Below, in pieces: positions 9,776 to 21,737 of a stretch of 64,000 bases of DNA (position 1 is the stretch's first letter; each line of letters begins with the position of its first letter). Origin of the DNA: Heterodera schachtii (Eukaryota; Nematoda; Chromadorea; Rhabditida; Heteroderidae); assembly GCA_023374025.1 (NCBI GenBank), contig SIJG01000156.1, positions 213,848 through 277,847 of the forward strand. The letters run 5' to 3'. The translations under genes and the position numbers were made by a program. The notes below the pieces were generated by a model, which ran no database searches, was not told the origin of the DNA, and saw only the letters and a program-made list of their open reading frames with translations.

Positions 9776-12700
9776 ATGGATTTTGTTCGTCAATTGTTCT
9801 GCCGAGGCCACGGCTGCAACACAACCGACGAATACATTCCGGACGTACAGCATTGGCTAAACGGTGAGAGTGATCAGTGATCAATTAATTAGTTAATTAA
9901 TTAATTAGTTGACCAGAGATAATAATCGGACAATGAATGGAATTTAGAGATATTATTAAGGACCAAATGAGTCTATCAGAGAATTAATGAACTTATTAAT
10001 AAACTAATTATTACTTAATTAGTTAATTGAGCAAAGAGATAATTAATGGTCGGAGAATGGAATGAATTTTAAATTAATCAAACAAAAGCAATAAAAATAT
10101 TTTTATACAAGTTTTGGCTGAGATTGAGATTGGGTTTGATCTGACCTTTTTTCTAAACGAAATTTCCAAGAAAATAATTAAATTAGAGAATTTTAAGCAT
10201 TTTGGATAAACAAATCTTTTAATTCTTCTACATTCGATATATTTTTACTATTTTATCCAAATTTTATTTTTTTGCCATTTTGTCTATTTTGCCACTTTTT
10301 CCCTCCAATTCTCAGCCATTGACAATCCGTCGCTTTTTTTGCTGTCCGCCGGCGCCGCAATGACCGGCTTCGTCACCTGTCTGGGCTTGCTCCATCTGAT
10401 TTTTGTGCTCAAATACATCAAAGATGAACAAATTCGCACTGATCTGTACTGGCTGGTGTTTATGCCATCGGTGGGCAATTAATTAATTAACCCATTAATT
10501 AATATTGATTAATTATCAAATATGAATTTTGGGCAATTTTGAGATGGAAGGAATAAAATTAAATCACATATTTAAATAGAACACCCATTCTTAATGTTTA
10601 TCTCCGTTTGGATTAGCAAAAACCCATTGCTATTTTTCTTATGGTCTCTCCCATTGCCGAGATTTACCCTTTCCTAATTACTCCCTTCTAATTATAAATT
10701 ATCCCCTCTCAATTTGAATCCCTTCTAATTAATTAATTACCTCCCTTTTAATTAATTAATTAATTACCCCCCCCCCTCTCTTTTCCCCTCAGGTGATCGC
10801 CGCTTGTGGCCTCGTCGGCATGGTTTTGCCGAGGGCGGCCATTTTCATGTACGCAATTGCACTCGTCTATTACATGATCTGCATTTTTGTGCTCGTCTGT
10901 TTGATGTGCACGGTAAGTCAAAATTAAAAAATTATTTTAAAGAAATTTTTAAAATTGGCAATTTTTCTGCATTTTTGTGTTTATAATTAAGCTGAACGGT
11001 TCTCGCAAAGCGATGTGCCGAAAACTTATGGCCAAGGGCAAGCGAATTTCGATCAGAGTTTGCCCGTTGGGCTGCTGTTTGTTCTGCTTCGACAAATTTG
11101 AGGCGACAGAGTGCGTTTTTTTGGGGGGGCGATGAGACTGATCAAATGTTTAAACTCCAAAAGAACCTGATCAGAAGCCAATCTGATCAGAAAATGTTTA
11201 AAAAAAACATCCTGATCTGCTGATCAGAGATGACAACAAAATAAGCATAAAACATAAAAAAATATTTGTTAACAAAGCGAACAAACGCACAAATGATCTG
11301 ATCAATGGGATAAGATTAGAGAGAGTCCTCTGATCATCATATGCCCCAAAAATAATTGCTCTTACAATTGCCGCTTCATTAGGACCAAAACGAAGAATTG
11401 TTTCACCAGTCAAATTAAGCTAAAAAAATGATCAAAATTGAGCATCTTTTTGCTGACTTTCTCTGATCATTCATGATTATATACTACGAATTTATGACCA
11501 AAACCTTTGAAACAAATAAATATTTCAGGAAGAATTTCCGCCGCTTTGAATGGCTTGTGTTTCAATCGCCAATTGTGCGCATTCTGCTCGAAATTCTGAA
11601 CATCACCGTGTTCATGGTTCCAATTAAACTGAAACTTTTAAATAAAATAATAAATTAATTAAATTAATTAATTAATCATTTATTTAATTAATCAAATAAA
11701 TAAATTTTAATTTTTATTAGGAGCTGAGCAGTCGCTCCAATCTGTTCTTCCAACTGTCCAATTTGATCGGCATCATTTCCCTTTTTGTCGGCTCCTACGG
11801 CTCCTACATAATTGTGCCAATCGGCGCTTCGCTGCTGCACGAATATCGGCACGTTTATTTTAAAATTAAATTTTTATATTTTTATATGGAAAAGCGGCGA
11901 AATGTTTCCAAATTAATTCTCAATCAAATCCGATTCATTTATTTCCGATAAAAAGGTAATTAATATTCAATGCATTAATCCGACACGATTAGTCCGTTAT
12001 TCCGTTGCATTATTATTTGACTTTACAAAATCCAATTCGCTTATCCCTCGTGGCATTAATTGGGTAATCCCTCCTCAAATTTTCCGAATTAACAATTAAT
12101 TACATTTTGAAAAGCATTGCTTCTTTTGGCTTAAATTTGTCTTTCGCTTTTCCTCCCTCCTAAAATAATTAAAATTTATTTTTTTTTTAATTTCAGTTTT
12201 TTGCTTCTGTTCCGTCTCGTCGACTTCTGCCAATTGTTCTGGTCCGTGCAGAAGTTCATCGCCGATTTCGTCGGCGCCCTCAATTTGATCCCGAGTCCGG
12301 CCGACGTTTCCACGCCGTTGCCCTCCTCGGCGGTGGCACAATGTGAGCGGCGAAAGCACCGGCGGGTGCCAATCGCAAAACCCCAAAAATCCGGCATTTT
12401 TTGGAAAATTTATCAATAAAAAACGAAAATTACACCTCTAAGAATCGACTTTAAAAATATTAAAAAAAACACCCCTAAAAATCGACCCAAAAATTTTCAA
12501 AAATATACTCCTATGAAATGAAAAAATTTTCTCAGAATTCACTTTCTTGGCAAATTTTTAATTTAAAAAATTATTTTTTAGGTAAACTATTTTGGGTTTT
12601 TGCCCTTAAAAATCCCAGTCCTACTCATTTGCATCTGCAACAAGTGAATAAATTAATTTTTGGCTAAAAATTTCGTCACTATTTCGTACTTTTTGCCACT

Positions 12701-13619
12701 ATTTCGGCATTTTTACTCACTATTTTAGTTAACTATTTAGAGATTTCTCGTCACTAAAAGTCGCGGCCCTACTTATCACATTATCCGCTGTAATCGGCAC
12801 ACTGAGAAAAAGCCGGCTAAATGATTTTTTGGAAATTAATTTTAATTAGGGAATGAATTTTATTAGACAAAAAATTAAAATTTAATCCGAACGAAACATA
12901 TTCACAAAAGGAGTTGACTATTTTAGAAATTTTTAATTTTTCTTCTCTCTGATATTTTGGACATAAAAAATTATAAATTTTTGTTTTTAAATAAATTTAT
13001 TAATTCTGATAAAATTAATAATTTTTAATATTTAATTATATTTTTCATTTCTGGTCAAAAAATATTTTTCTCTTTAAAATGTTAAGCAATAAAGAAAAGA
13101 ATGTTTTTATTTAATATTTAACAATTTTTTACTGTTTTTTTTTTGTTTTTCCCTTCCCAAACATTTCCTACAGTATTCCACCATAATAATAATACCGTTC
13201 ATATTTCTAAATTCCCTAATTTTTAAATAATTTTTCATTCCCCCTCCCTCCCCTCAGTTTACATTTGCTTTTTGCTCTGTGCCGAGATGCTTTTCGCCTC
13301 TCTGTTGGCCACCGTTTGCTTTCGGCCCTCGCGCTGTGCCTTTTTTGACCGGCATCGGAGTGCCAATGCCATTGCAAATGCAAATTCCCTCGAGGAATGT
13401 GCCGTGGATGGCGGTGCCCATTCGGTCGCCTCTCTCAGCGCCTGCGGCGGTGCTGAGGACGGAGACGAGTCGCGCAACACATCGGTGGAGTCAATCCATT
13501 GTCGGTGGCGAAACTTTGATGGGGACGAAAATGGGGACGAAGCGATTAGAGGGGGAAAAGGGCAAAGAATGGCAAACGAATGGCACGGCAAAACGGCGGA
13601 CAGAGAGCAAAAGTATTGA
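9776..13619 (+). CDS. Organic solute transporter alpha-like membrane protein (Solute_trans_a family)
   Basis: Eight exons join in phase: 9776-9863, 10316-10470, 10793-10912, 10992-11110, 11529-11616, 11721-11848, 12197-12342, 13258-13619 (401 aa). The product is a multi-pass membrane protein with an extracellular N-terminus (CRGHGCNTT) and seven hydrophobic segments. Family marks are KYIKDEQIRTDLYWLVFMPS, the loop LPRAAIFMYAIALVYY, a Cys cluster CPLGCCLFC like the palmitoylated motif of OST-alpha, and FRLVDFCQLFW. The family carries sterols and bile acids, in vertebrates with a beta partner; substrate here is unknown. Exon 6 joins exon 7 in frame only with a GC donor at 11849. The hydrophilic tail after the last membrane segment is poorly conserved. 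TMEM184 proteins share this superfamily and are the alternative. Confidence 0.85.
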
Positions 13620-14670
13620 TCAGAGAAAGAAAGGGACGGGCGATTGATTGGTCAGCAGCAAAGAGTGATCGGAAAGAGGCAGCAGCAGCAGAGGGATGGA
13701 AGAAACTCAGTGATTGGAAACAAAAAAAGTGATCGGAAAAAGTGATCGGGTAGATTTTGACGAAAATTGATAGGAAAATTGCTCAAAATGAAATGCCAAA
13801 ATTTGATCAACGAGTGAGTGATCGAAATTTTGACCAAAGTAATTTAAAAAGGCCATTAATTTTTGTGTTAAATTCCCATAAAAATGCGTAAAAATGAATT
13901 CCGTTTTTTAAATATTTTTGCGCAAAATTTGCTCAAATTAAAAAGGCCATTATTTAATTCCCATTTTTCCAAATTAATTTTTTCTTTTTGCTTTACTTTC
14001 TCACATAATATTTATGTATTTGAATTAATATTTTAAATTAACATTTTTTCATTGGATGTTAATGTTTTGCTTGTATTAGTCTCGGTTATAAATGTTTATT
14101 TTGATGAATTTTGATGGCAAATTTATGCCATTGCCAACCAAAGCCAAGGCCAATCAATTTATTGTCGTTTTATTCCATTTTTCATGGAAAATTCTCCAAT
14201 TATCGATGTCTATTATTAAAAGCAAAATATTTTTTGTCGAAAATTTAAAAAATTTTAAATTTTATTAAAAACTTTACTTTCATTTTTTGGGCTGTGAATT
14301 TTTACGGTTCTTAATAAAAAAAAAAGCATGTCATTTTTGGCATTTGCCTTTTCATTTGTTGAAAATTATGAAATTTTGCAGAATCAATAAAATCAAAAAA
14401 ATTAATAAAATCCATGAAAATTTTTATTAAAAATAAAACATTACTTATGTTATTATTTTTTTTTGTGTTAATTTCCTTTTTCCATTTAATTTAATTTTTA
14501 AATAATTTTTTATTACAATTTTAATTCATCTTTTATATTCAAATTTTATGTTAAATTCAATTTCAATTTTCTGTTTTTTCTAAAATTGTAATTCGAAATA
14601 AATTTCCCCGTTTTTTCATAATTAGTTTGATAATTAATTTAAATCATCGGCACTTTTTCCTTCCCCCAAA

Positions 14671-17175
14671 ATGTCATCGTCGTCCTCCACCCTTTTGTTT
14701 CTGTTACTGCTCCAATTTGCCGTTATCCTCCGCTGTAATTTCGTCGCCCGTCCGTCGTCGGCGCCGCCCGACTTCCGCGATGCGCGGAGCATCGTCCGCT
14801 CGGAGGGCGAATGGACGCGGCGAATGGGCGAGGAATTTGTACGGCACAACGTTTTGCCGTTCATCCGCCAATTCCGACGGCAGCTGAAACCGCCGCGGAA
14901 CCTTGTGAGAAAAAATTAATAATTTTAAATAATAAAAATTTAATTAAAAATTTAAAAATATAAAAATAATAAAAATTAAAATAAAAATTAATTTTATGTA
15001 ATTATAATCCAAGATCATAAAATCCTAAAAATAGATTTTAAATTATTTTTAAATGAATTTGAAAATGCATTTAATTAATTTGCAGCAATGGGCGCCCGGC
15101 GGTGGCAATTTGTTGCCATTTGGCCCAAATCAGCGGAACAATCGCAACAGTGCCAAATGGGGCGATGACCAAAGCATACAATTCACGCACGTCGACTTGG
15201 ACCCGGCGGAGCAGCGAAAATACCGAAAAAGTGAGGAAAAAACTAAAAAATGGATACCATTTTAAACATTTTTTTATTCGTCTGTTTACCGATCGATGGC
15301 CCAACTGATTGGAACTCAACTGATCACACTTAAATAGAATACAAATTACTAATTAATCAGTTCCAACATTCATTTAATCACTGGCCCTTTTTCGTCAAAT
15401 CAGTTTGCTGTGTCATTTTGATCAGCTTTTTCGCTTCTATTTGATCACTTCGGTCCTTGATCACTTTTACCATTTACTCACTGTTTTTTGATCATTTATT
15501 TGTGTGTCTTTTTGGCCACAGTTTTCCCATTTTCTGCCGCTTCATTTGATCACTTTCTTTTCCTTCTGATCATCTGATCACTCTTTTGATCACTCTCTCT
15601 CTCTCTCCCCTTCTCTTTTAGACCATTCTGTCGCCTCATTGTTCGACTTGGGCGGTCTGATCGCGCGCGAACTGTGGAAACAGACGAAGCACCGGTGCGT
15701 CCATTGCGAGAACGGCGCCTGCGAGTTGGCGGACCCGCAGTGCGGCTTTCCGTACCAGGTGGGCACCAAAACCATGCAAATCACTGCCGAATCAGTCTCC
15801 AGCAGAGAGTTTACCCTTGAAAATCGAGAAAAAAACCCTCAAATCTCGAGTCTCGCTGAGTTTTTAGTTGATGGGAAGTCTTGCGATTTAAATACGTTCT
15901 CAAATTTTATAAATATATAAAGAGAGAGAGAGAAAGCTTCCTAGATCCAGGCCTAGATTTTCCTAGGTTTTGTCCAGAAAATACAGGTTCAGGTCCAACA
16001 GGGAAGCAATCCATGTTCAGGCTTTTTCGAAAGTCGAACCCTAAAAAGATATAAAATGCATTTTTCAAATAGACATAAATGTGAGAAAATCAGAGCATTT
16101 AAATCTTTGAGATCACATTAGCCAACCATTTCTAAGCCTCAATCTCGAGTCTTGGTTTTAAAAATGAATCATTTCGAGTCGAGACTTTGAGTCGGAGACC
16201 CAAAAAACAGACAGAGACTTGACCTCCCAAGACTCGAGACTGAATTAATGAACGCACTAACATTTTGTTGAACAGTTTCAATTTAATGGCTTCGGTTTGA
16301 AGTGTTAATTATTTTTTATTTTTTTAAACTTCAAATTGTTAAAAATTCAGCTTTTCGATGAACGGGTCGAACAAATTTATTGTGAATTGACGCTGCAAAA
16401 GAAAAGGCGAAAAAGTCCTGCGAAAAAGCCGCCACTGAAAGCGAAAATGAAATGCGCAACGTAATTAAATAAGCGGATAAAATAGTGAAAATAAAAATGA
16501 AGGCAAATAATTAGACAAAATAATTACCACCTTATTGCCTAATTAAGCGTAATTACGCCCGTAATTAGGTTTCCTTCGACGCCGTCCCTGCCAAACACAT
16601 TGTTGGCAACTGGCTACCAAAAGAATGGGAAATTGATGTGCGTCAACTGCACATTTCCCCATCAGTCGGACGTGGACACGGATTACGATAGCGACAATTA
16701 CGGTATGGTCGAGCAAAACACCGGCCAAAATTGGGCGGAGACGACACCGATGATGAGCAGTAATGGGATGGTGGGATACGGTAACGGTGGCAACCGTAAT
16801 TTCAATAATGTGGGCGGAAGAGAGTGGGACGACCGCGGCGGAAGAGAGTGGGAGGATGGCAGAGGAGGGAGAGAGTGTGCAAACGGAGGAGTGGCGAGAT
16901 GGAGAGACGGGCAAAGAGTGTGCGAAGGGGCGGAGAGCGGAAGAGAAAGAAACGGAAAGCGAAACGACAGAAACATTAATGGGGACAGAGGAAACCAAAA
17001 CGGAATGGACAATTTTGCATATGATAACCCATATTATGGTGGAGGAGGGAACGGAATGTTTAATGAGGGCGGCGAAAATCAAAGGAATTATTACGACGGA
17101 AATGCCAATGCCATAAATTATAATGCCAATGCAAAAAGGTGTGAAGCCATTGGGGAGGATTTTAAGGGAAACTAA
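14671..17175 (+). CDS. Secreted Cys-containing protein, N-terminal exons (may continue into the CAP gene)
   Basis: The start codon opens a clear signal peptide (TLLFLLLLQFAVILRC). Exons 14671-14904, 15086-15230, 15622-15758, 16351-16460 and 16569-17175 join in phase (410 aa if it stops at 17175). Paired cysteines occur as CVHC, CELADPQC and CVNC; a Lys/Arg-rich stretch (KKRRKSPAKKPP) is in exon 4, and exon 5 turns Gly/Asn/Arg-rich. I do not recognise a domain in this half. Alternative: the last exon uses the donor at 16704 (TACG|GTATGG, phase 1) and joins exon 17658, which needs exactly that phase; the CAP domain downstream would then belong to this secreted protein and 16704-17175 would be intron. 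Exon 4 could also end at its own stop at 16462. Confidence 0.55.
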
Positions 17176-17392
17176 TTAAAAGCAAATCAATTAAATACAT
17201 TTATTTGCCTGCCAAAAATCGAAAAAATTCTCTCAGCCAAAAAAGGTTATGGCATTCCGGGCCAAAAAGACAGAGAAAGTCAAATCGCTCGGCGCCAAAA
17301 CGGGCGGCGCAAAATTGGGCGATTTTTAATTGAAATTCCGGGGCGAACCCAAAAAATTTTCGAGTATTTTTATATTCCATTTCGAGTTTCAG

Positions 17393-17487
17393 GGGTCAAT
17401 GGCAACTCGTATTTTACAAAACAAAGCCTATGCTTAAACCTAAATCCTAGACCTAACCTCAGCAATTGTACGAGTTGTCATGACACT
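17393..17487. mobile_element. Short MITE with 9-bp target duplication
   Basis: A 95-bp element with ends GGGTCAATGGCAACTCGTA and GTACGAGTTGTCATGACACT, flanked by GAGTTTCAG on both sides (17384-17392, 17488-17496). Its termini match those of the 400-bp element at 4434, so both belong to one family; here most of the arms are gone. Confidence 0.75.
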
Positions 17488-17657
17488 GAGTTTCAGTTCC
17501 GGACGGTTCGTTGAATTTCCGCTGATGGAAAATCCATTTTTGTTTTCCGTTTTTCTTTTTTTTTCACAAATTCCCCCCCGTGAAAAATGAGTCATCTTTT
17601 TTAAATTTTCAATTTTTTAAAATGCATTTAGTGCTTTTATCAATGGGAATGTTCCAG

Positions 17658-19459
17658 CACAAACAATGGGAAACGAATGGCAACAAAAGCAGCGAATAAT
17701 TCGCGTGAAAACGGAAAAAAAGTTCACACTGAAATACCAAATAAATGCCGAGGAGGGACAAGTGATCGCCGCATATATTGTGGGCAATTAAATAATTATT
17801 AATTTATTTAAAAATCATTTTACATAATTTATCAGCCGGCGGTAATTAATTGATAACTAACTAATTGATTGGTTAATTAAGAACAAAGCTCGCGCGCGAA
17901 TTGCCCTAGGCGAAGCGCCGGACCTTCCGATTGCCTCCGGCATGAACCAAATCGTAATTAATTAATTAAGCAATTATTAAATTCACGCAAAACAATTACA
18001 GTAAATTTAACTTTTAGAAAAATAATTTTTGAAATTTTTTCTGTACAGAAATGGAGGTCGTCGTTGGCAGCCGAAGCTGTGAAAGTATTGGGAACAAGTC
18101 AAAACAAAGCAGTCAATGTTTTGGATTTGGAGGTTTCACTATAAAATTGACTATTTTTGGCAAAATGCCAACAAAAATTGATTAAATTAATCGCAACGAA
18201 TTGCATTTTCAAGGCGATTCATCTGATCGCCGGTGGATATAGTCAGCAGCAGGGCGAAAACGGCACGGGTTACGGTATGAACAACAACGAATTGGGCGGC
18301 GCAGGATTCGGTAACGAGCGGGACTACGGTAGACAATTCTCCAAATTTTCCATTTGAAAACATTAAAATTAGAGTTCGAGCCGGGCCGGGCCCGGTACCG
18401 GTTTTTACCGGGCCCGGAAACCGGAACCGGTGATTTTTGGAAAAATCCGGTTTGTCCGGTTTTCCGGTTTGACCGGTTTTTGAGAGACCGGACCCGGAAA
18501 CCGGTTGCTTCTGAAAAAGTCAGCCCGGTCCGGAAACCGGCATTTTTGGAAATCTCGAACTCTAATTAAAATTTCAAAATTTCAAGATTTAGGATTCTTC
18601 TCGGGACTGAATAAAAATTACATTGAATTGAGTGAGTTATTTAAAAATAGTTTTTATCATAGTAATAAAAAAAATTCGACAGAAGCGACTGATGTTTTGC
18701 TGATGGTTGTGAAGAATTATTTGGAAATGTTCATGGGCCAAAAAGTTGGATTTAATTATAATTAACAAAAAATATTAAATTTGGAAATGAATAATTTTGC
18801 GATAATTAATTCATCAGAAACTTTAAAAAATTGCTAATTCTTGGGAAATATTTTTAAAAACTAATTTAAATTTAAATAAATTTATTCTCACAAATTTTGC
18901 ACCTCCAAAAGGGCCTTAATTGTGATGAGAAAGCGTGCAAAGCGACGTGCAAATTGTCAAAACGGAACAGAGAAGTGCCGTTGAAAAGGGAGGACGAAAA
19001 CCCAGCGGAATATTTCTGTTACCCATACGAAGCAATTAAGGAAATATTAAAAATTAATTAATTGGTAAATTAATTCAGCTCATTTACGACCATGCCAATT
19101 CCATTGGATGTGCCGTTCACTTTGAGACCAAACGCAAAACGGAGCTACGCGCCAAATTGGTGTGCATAATGTGAGTTTAATGTTCAAATACCAAAAAGCG
19201 AAAAAATGCCAAAAAATGACATTACATTTTTAAGGAGCACTGAGCATGGCCATAAAAAAATGCTGCACCATCACAACGTATTCAAAGTGAGTGGCAACGA
19301 AAAATAATGGCCAATTTGGCACTTTCTGTTGAGGTGGGCCCGTCGTGTTCAAATTGTGAGCGCAATTTCAAATGCGATGCCAAAAACAGACTGTGCATGA
19401 AGCGAAGCAATCCGAGCCAAAACGGGGCACAAATGCCAACGATGGGACGGGGTAAATAA
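17658..19459 (+). CDS. CAP/SCP (venom-allergen-like) domain protein
   Basis: Phase-consistent exons: 17658-17779, 17882-17953, 18049-18132, 18214-18328, 18593-18744, 18912-~19030, 19079-19170, 19235-19286, 19334-19459. The CAP signature is clear: QVIAAYINKARARIALGEAP, then IASGMNQIKW and SSLAAEAVKVL, corresponding to the HN-R---ALG---P-AS-M---W---LA--A core; the usual HN His is replaced. Later NSIGCAVHF and KLVCIM match the IGC and VVC strands, and SCSNC..FKC..LCM matches the Cys-rich tail. The 18912 exon has no GT donor before its stop; a GC donor (GAA|GCAATT) would keep phase. No signal peptide is encoded here, so it probably belongs with the secreted exons upstream. In plant-parasitic nematodes such proteins are secreted effectors; that role is inferred. 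Confidence 0.65.
18370..18564. mobile_element. CCGG-word inverted-repeat element, 8-bp TSD, inside a CAP-gene intron
   Basis: Termini TAGAGTTCGAG and CTCGAACTCTA are perfect inverted repeats, flanked by ATTAAAAT on both sides (18362-18369, 18565-18572). The interior is almost entirely iterated CCGG/CCCGG words. It lies in the intron 18329-18592. Confidence 0.75.
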
Positions 19460-19901
19460 ATCTAACGAAAGTTAAATAAATATATTTAAAATGCTAATAA
19501 ATGGGGCAAAATAAATTGATCGGGACAATGAAAGAAATTTAAATAAATTTTAAAAATTAATTCCAAATATTTTTAATGAATATTAAGTTCATTTTCCCCC
19601 AATTTTTCTCTTTTAAGGGATGGATTACCAAACGAGAAAATGAAGCAGGAAGAAGAAGCATTGGACAGAAAGAAAGTGGCAAATTACTGTACATTTTTTG
19701 AATTACTCTCTTACAGTATCCCCTCCCTCCCCCTTTCAGTTTTAAATTACTGTAGATGGATATAATATTTATCGAAACTTTTCTTTTTTTATTATATACA
19801 AATATCAATTGTGAATTAGTGATTGACTGACCAAAGTATTAATTTGCACATAAATTTTTTCCCATTGAAATTGAATTTCAAAAAATTAAATTTAAGCCAA
19901 A
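19460..19901. other. CAP-gene 3' flank; sequence shared with 24060-24290
   Basis: No gene seen. About 19680-19870 shares a run of motifs (TTACTGTAGATGGAT, ATTGTGAATTAGTGATTGAC) in the same order with 24060-24250, so an old non-coding repeat is present in both places. Confidence 0.5.
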
Positions 19902-20407
19902 ATCGTTTTTTTATGTAAGAAAAATCGCGAAATATGTAAAAAAAAATATGTATAAAAAATGCTAAAATATGTAAGAAATATGTATAAAAAACCCAAAATA
20001 TGTACCAAATATGTAAATAAAACTTTTTTTAATGGTTATTTTTTTGGAAAAAAATCTTAGTAAAGGGTGAAACAGGCACAAAATGCCTTAAAAATTTCCT
20101 AAATTGGCTTAGAATCACTTTTTACTATTTTAAAAATTATTTTTGATATCTCATTTTTTGAAAAAAAAAAAACAGATTTTTTGGGGTACATTTTCAAAAA
20201 AAATTTTTTTAATTTTTTACAAAAAATTTCTATAAATTCTCAAAAATCATCAAAATATGTAAAAAATGAAAATATGTACGAAAAATTGCAAAATATGTTC
20301 GAAAAAGTCCTAAATATGTATAAAAATATGTAAAAAGTGTTTTTGTTCCTACTATTTAGAGCATGGAGAATCCAGGAAAAAAACATGCATTTACATAAAA
20401 AAACGAT
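19902..20407. mobile_element. AAATATGTA-word inverted-repeat element
   Basis: Inverted ends ATCGTTTTTTTATGTAA and TTACATAAAAAAACGAT bound ~506 bp that is largely repeats of AAATATGTA with spacers. The architecture matches the other word-cored elements here; I could not define a convincing TSD. Confidence 0.55.
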
Positions 20408-20709
20408 CCCTACAAATCAGTATTGATAATATTGCTTGAGAAAAAATTTTTTTTAGTATTTTTCTTAAATTTTTAGGGTCGATTCTTTCGTACGCCCTAA
20501 TGGGAGGACATTAAACGACATGCCATTTTATTAATATACCAAATGTGTATATGTATACAACGCGGTGAATATGAATGAGATTTCACAAATATCGAACAAG
20601 CGAAGCACAATATATTAGTGGGCATACAATTATAATACAGGGCAAAAATGAGGGAGGGATCTCAAAAGTAACCTATTTGGTTTGTTGTACCATTTTTGTT
20701 CCTATTTTC

Positions 20710-21040
20710 TTAGCGGGTGGTACTGTAATGCACCACTATCTTAACAAGGGGCTGGGGGGGAACGGCGGCGGCTTCCTTCTTCTTAATCTTCTTCTCGCTC
20801 TTGCCCTTCTTCTTCGGGCGTAGCGGCCGCCGCCATGGCGTGAAGTTGTGCCGCCTGTGGCGGCGGTGTCGGCTGCTGCTGCATATGCGCTCCGGTGCCC
20901 GCGTTGAGCGCAGACAGCGGCGGAGATGGGTAGGCGAACTGCGGTTGCTGATAATGGGGGTGATGATGCATCGGATGCTGTTGCATTTTCATATATTTAA
21001 ACAAGAAACAGTCAGTTAGACAAATGACTATGGCATAATA
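20710..21040 (-). pseudogene. Chimeric fragment: copy of the P/Q/H-rich exon joined to a Lys-rich tail
   Basis: On the minus strand ~21040-20822 is near-identical to the first exon (and upstream flank) of the gene at 27320-30554 (starts MQQHPMHHHPHYQQPQFAYP at 20986). At codon ..AAAATP the match stops and the sequence becomes a Lys-rich tail (KKKGKSEKKIKKKEAAAVPP in another frame) like the end of the gene at 21738-22513. In the Gln-rich frame the fusion reads only a short acidic tail to a stop at 20783. It looks like a rearranged fragment, not a full gene. Confidence 0.6.
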
Positions 21041-21089
21041 ACCGAAAGACCAAAATTTTAAATTCGCAAGCTTCAAAATCAGTTTAAAC

Positions 21090-21245
21090 TAGAGTGCCAC
21101 GGGACCGGGACCTGGTAGCGGACAACTGAGTACCAAGGTCTCGGTTTTGACCGGGACCGGGACTAGTCCCGGTTTTTTCCCGGTTTTTCCAGCCAAAAAT
21201 TCCCGGTTTTTCAACCCGAAAAATTCCCGGTCCCGTGGCACTCTA
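21090..21245. mobile_element. CCGGG-word inverted-repeat element, 8-bp TSD
   Basis: Ends TAGAGTGCCACGGGACCGGG and its inverted copy bound 156 bp of CCGGGACC/CCGGTTTTT words. GTTTAAAC flanks both sides (21082-21089, 21246-21253). Confidence 0.75.
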
Positions 21246-21642
21246 GTTTAAACACATGGAAATAAACTGAAAGCCATCATTCTTTCAATAAACGAGAGGT
21301 AATTTAATAATAAGCCCTTTTTAGAAAAAAAAATGCGTAATTCGAAAATTTGAACTTACGATTTTTTGTTCGAATTCGGGTCAGAGGTTCGAAATTAGTC
21401 GTGTGATATTCATGATCAGCGACCCCAAAAACCCCATGGTTGCATTTTTTTTATGTCTTTTACAACAAAAAAATCCACGTGGCCTAAAATGTATAAGTAC
21501 CTGCAAGTCTTAAATCTCGCGCTTACGAGCAACAATTAACAACAGATATGCCATTTTATTAATACATCAAGTATACTATATATGTATACAACGACGATGA
21601 ATATGAATAATAAAAAAAAAATTAATGGGGATGGGCAAGGAG

Positions 21643-21737
21643 GGTAGTGGTGCACTACAGCCCCGCTTGTTCTCAAAAGTAACCCTTGTTTGAAAGGTTA
21701 CTTTTGAGAACAAGGGGGGCTGTAGTGCACCACTACC
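21643..21737. repeat. Perfect-arm hairpin over a gene 3' end
   Basis: Two 42-bp arms (21643-21684, 21696-21737) starting GGTAGTGGTGCACTACAG are inverted copies with one or two mismatches around an 11-nt loop. The right arm abuts the stop codon (21738-21740) of the Lys-rich reading frame. Part of the same arm recurs at ~20726-20740. Confidence 0.7.

Noticed and set aside
16543..17082. 179-aa minus-strand frame
   Set aside because: Antisense to the Gly/Arg/Glu-rich exon; no splice sites or start context.
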